This document shows positions 62,108 to 64,000 of a DNA stretch of 64,000 bases, piece after piece; the stretch's first letter is position 1, and every line of letters begins with the position of its first letter. The notes beneath the pieces are model-generated. The model was not told the origin of the DNA. It ran no database searches and worked only from the letters and a program-made list of their open reading frames with translations. Location of the stretch: NCBI RefSeq assembly GCF_000770675.1, contig NZ_AVBG01000007.1, forward strand, positions 1 through 64,000, given 5' to 3'. The DNA comes from Pontibacillus chungwhensis BH030062 (GTDB lineage Bacteria; Bacillota; Bacilli; Bacillales; BH030062). Both the position numbers and the translations under genes were made by a program.

Positions 62108-63091
62108 TTAATCTGATTGCGACGTACGGTAATACAGCCCCATCGGGAAAATTCGTTTCGCTTCGTTTTCCTGCAAGTTCTCATCCTGAAGACCGTACGT
62201 AATCATATTAATGCGGCTGTCCATCATATCGATCTGATGCACAACTTCTGCCTCTAGAATCTTACTCTCAACAGGACTCCCGTACTCAAGCTTCCCGTGG
62301 TGAGCATTAATGACGTGCATAAGCTCATACACCTCATCCGCTTCCTTGCGCGTCCAAGGAATCTCATCTTTTAACACCTGTACTTTGCGATCGATGAACA
62401 TATTAATGATCGTAATATGTCCCAGGAAATTACCGACTTTTGAATAGTCAGGAGCGAAGTAATTTGTATACTCGACCACTTTCCCCATATCGTGAAGCGC
62501 AATACCAGCCATAACAAGGTCCTTCTTCACCTCTTTATACTGACCGGAAATATGATCACCCAGGCGGAGCATGGATACCGTATGATACAGCAAACCACCT
62601 GTGAAACAATGGTGATTTGACTTTGCCGCAGGGTAGGTAATGAACTTGTCTTTATGCTCATCATACAGACGCTGACAAATCTCTCTAAGCACCGGGCTCT
62701 CTATATTCCCAATATAATTTTCGTATTCCGCTCTCAAACTTTCAATTGGCTCTGGAGCTGATTCTAAATAATCTTCAACTTGAACAACTCCCTCTTCAGG
62801 GAAAGCAAACTCATCGATGGTCAACTGAAGCTGATCGCGATATTCACTCAATTTCCCTTTAATGTGAAGCACGTTCCCATTCTCGAAAACTTTCTTAAGC
62901 TGAGCCAAATCATGGTTGTTAAATTTATTCTCCCAAAGCTTTGTTGAAATACTTTTCTCCTGCTTGCCTAATGTAATATTAAAAAAAGGCACGCCACCTT
63001 TTGTCGTTGCTTCTTGCGCTGATTTCACAAGGGCGTAGCCATCAAAATAAAGTCCTGATTCATTTAATTCTTTAAAATCTGTAATCGTCAT
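62108..63091 (-). CDS. yhaM: 3'-5' exoribonuclease YhaM
   Basis: 327 residues. An N-terminal OB-fold (about 15-100) that binds nucleic acid and an HD hydrolase domain (about 160-290) with His-rich SNHHCFTGGLLYHT and the metal motif LHDMGKV. It removes nucleotides from 3' ends in RNA turnover in Firmicutes. Length is normal. It is encoded alone, about 70 bp from the pseudouridine synthase start. Confidence 0.93.
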   Translation of the reverse strand: MTITDFKELNESGLYFDGYALVKSAQEATTKGGVPFFNITLGKQEKSISTKLWENKFNNHDLAQLKKVFENGNVLHIKGKLSEYRDQLQLTIDEFAFPEEGVVQVEDYLESAPEPIESLRAEYENYIGNIESPVLREICQRLYDEHKDKFITYPAAKSNHHCFTGGLLYHTVSMLRLGDHISGQYKEVKKDLVMAGIALHDMGKVVEYTNYFAPDYSKVGNFLGHITIINMFIDRKVQVLKDEIPWTRKEADEVYELMHVINAHHGKLEYGSPVESKILEAEVVHQIDMMDSRINMITYGLQDENLQENEAKRIFPMGLYYRTSQSD

Positions 63092-63191
63092 GTCGTTCTC
63101 CTCCTCTAATTCCTATCACGAAGTCATGTGAACCTATTATATCAGGATACACCTTAGACGAATAGAACCGATCTTTCCTCAACCAACTTTT

Positions 63192-63216
63192 GTTTAGACT
63201 GGAATGTTATGGGTAT
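63192..63216 (+). promoter_or_regulatory. Sigma-B-type general stress promoter
   Basis: GTTTAG, 13-bp spacer, GGGTAT, a close match to the sigma-B consensus GTTTAA-N13-15-GGGTAT, about 60 bp before the osmolyte transporter start. Confidence 0.7.
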
Positions 63217-63274
63217 AGATGTATTAGACACAGGCCGGCCTTTCTAAATACGTAAAGTACGAAAGGAGAAACAC

Positions 63275-64000
63275 ATGAAGAAAGTCACATCAGTTTTTTG
63301 GATTACATTAGCCATTACACTAGCCGCATCCCTATGGGGTGTTATCGCACCTAAGAATTTCGAAGCCATATCAGGAAATATCAAAACGTATATATCGGTT
63401 CACTTTGGTTGGTATTATTTATTACTTGTATCCATCTTCGTCCTCTTTTGCCTTTATATGATTATAAGTCCATTTGGCAAAATTAAGCTCGGAAAACCAG
63501 GGGACAAACCTGACTATAGCTATTCCACATGGTTTGCGATGTTATTTAGTGCAGGTATGGGGATAGGACTTGTATTCTACGGAGCTGCTTCTCCCGTTTC
63601 TCACTATATCTCCACACCACCAACCGCTGAAGCAGGAACGAATGAAGCGATTCGCGATTCCATGAGGACAACCTTTTTCCATTACGGCGTTCATGCATGG
63701 GCTATTTATGCTGTTGTAGCTCTCGTTCTCGCCTATTTTAAATTCAGGCACGGCAAGCCAGGACTCATTAGCGCCACGCTTGAGCCTCTCTTTGGAGAAA
63801 AAATGAAAGGACCACTTGGCAAAACGATCGATGTCATTGCTGTCTTCGCGACTATCGTCGGAGTCGCTACAACACTCGGGTTTGGTGCAGCACAGATTAA
63901 TGGAGGGTTCACGTACCTTCTTGGCATTGAAAAACAATATTGGATTCAACTCGTCATTATCGCTGTCGTCACTGTTCTTTTTATGCTGTCGGCCTATACT
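63275..64000 (+). CDS. Canonical BCCT transporter (OpuD/BetP type), partial
   Basis: First 242 codons; it runs off the window end. ATG follows AAAGGAG. Several membrane helices and the classic SAGMGIGLVFYGAASPVSHY signature are visible, typical of glycine betaine transporters. It presumably imports betaine under osmotic stress; the sigma-B-type promoter fits this. Its intact signature contrasts with the altered one of the BCCT protein at 55430-56968. Gene symbol withheld because the C-terminal half is not visible. Confidence 0.92.
   Translation, partial: MKKVTSVFWITLAITLAASLWGVIAPKNFEAISGNIKTYISVHFGWYYLLLVSIFVLFCLYMIISPFGKIKLGKPGDKPDYSYSTWFAMLFSAGMGIGLVFYGAASPVSHYISTPPTAEAGTNEAIRDSMRTTFFHYGVHAWAIYAVVALVLAYFKFRHGKPGLISATLEPLFGEKMKGPLGKTIDVIAVFATIVGVATTLGFGAAQINGGFTYLLGIEKQYWIQLVIIAVVTVLFMLSAYT

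Overview
The window looks like chromosome from a spore-forming, salt-adapted Bacillaceae species; Halobacillus- or Pontibacillus-like is an inference from gene content. Supporting signs are a gerA-type spore germination operon, strong AGGAGG ribosome sites, a T-box-free Bacillus-style use of riboswitches (glycine, SAM), LtaS-type lipoteichoic acid synthesis, a Ktr/Trk potassium channel subunit, two BCCT osmolyte transporters and a Bacillus-type comQXPA quorum-sensing cassette. Most genes are on the minus strand.

Layout. 1-448: degenerate 20-21 bp TTGAGCC repeats. 495-2400: UPF0210 and ACT-domain genes under a glycine riboswitch. 2415-4749: Ktr potassium channel and a short-chain dehydrogenase. 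4968-11574: malto-oligosaccharide operon (LacI regulator, binding protein, two permeases, oligo-1,6-glucosidase) with three LacI/cre-type operators. 11699-14086: beta-lactamase-fold protein, zinc-ribbon protein, GMP reductase. 14568-18473: CYP102-type self-sufficient P450 with a TetR regulator and two identical operators. 19558-24825: five-gene germination operon (A-C-D-B-B). 24896-24982: a 28-residue amphipathic peptide gene. 25195-29262: SAM-riboswitch-controlled metNPQ plus an M20 peptidase. 29733-30728: ArsR regulator and MdaB-like quinone reductase. 31746-33653: LtaS. 33850-35466: a two-gene YqcI/YcgG N-hydroxylase plus DDAH pair. 35516-36232: VbhA-like orphan antitoxin and ferritin.

36913-50051 is a large exopolysaccharide locus. 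A nine-gene minus-strand operon encodes a membrane-anchored glycosidase, a HEAT-repeat protein, a processive GT2 synthase, a pseudo-receiver protein, a UDP-HexNAc dehydrogenase, GlmS, a 55-residue protein, a truncated GlmU and a TIM-barrel hydrolase; a divergent gene encodes a two-domain paralogue of that hydrolase. The set would make and oxidise UDP-GlcNAc and polymerise an amino-sugar polymer.

50208-54969 is a complete comQXPA cassette, including a 56-codon comX. It is interrupted by a terminator between comX and comP and by two large palindromic elements between comP and comA. 55430-64000: an atypical BCCT transporter, a 6S-like RNA, more TTGAGCC repeats, an M14 carboxypeptidase, trhO, a small basic protein, an RluA-family pseudouridine synthase, yhaM, and the start of a second, canonical BCCT transporter behind a sigma-B-like promoter. 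Three families of dispersed intergenic repeats run through the window.
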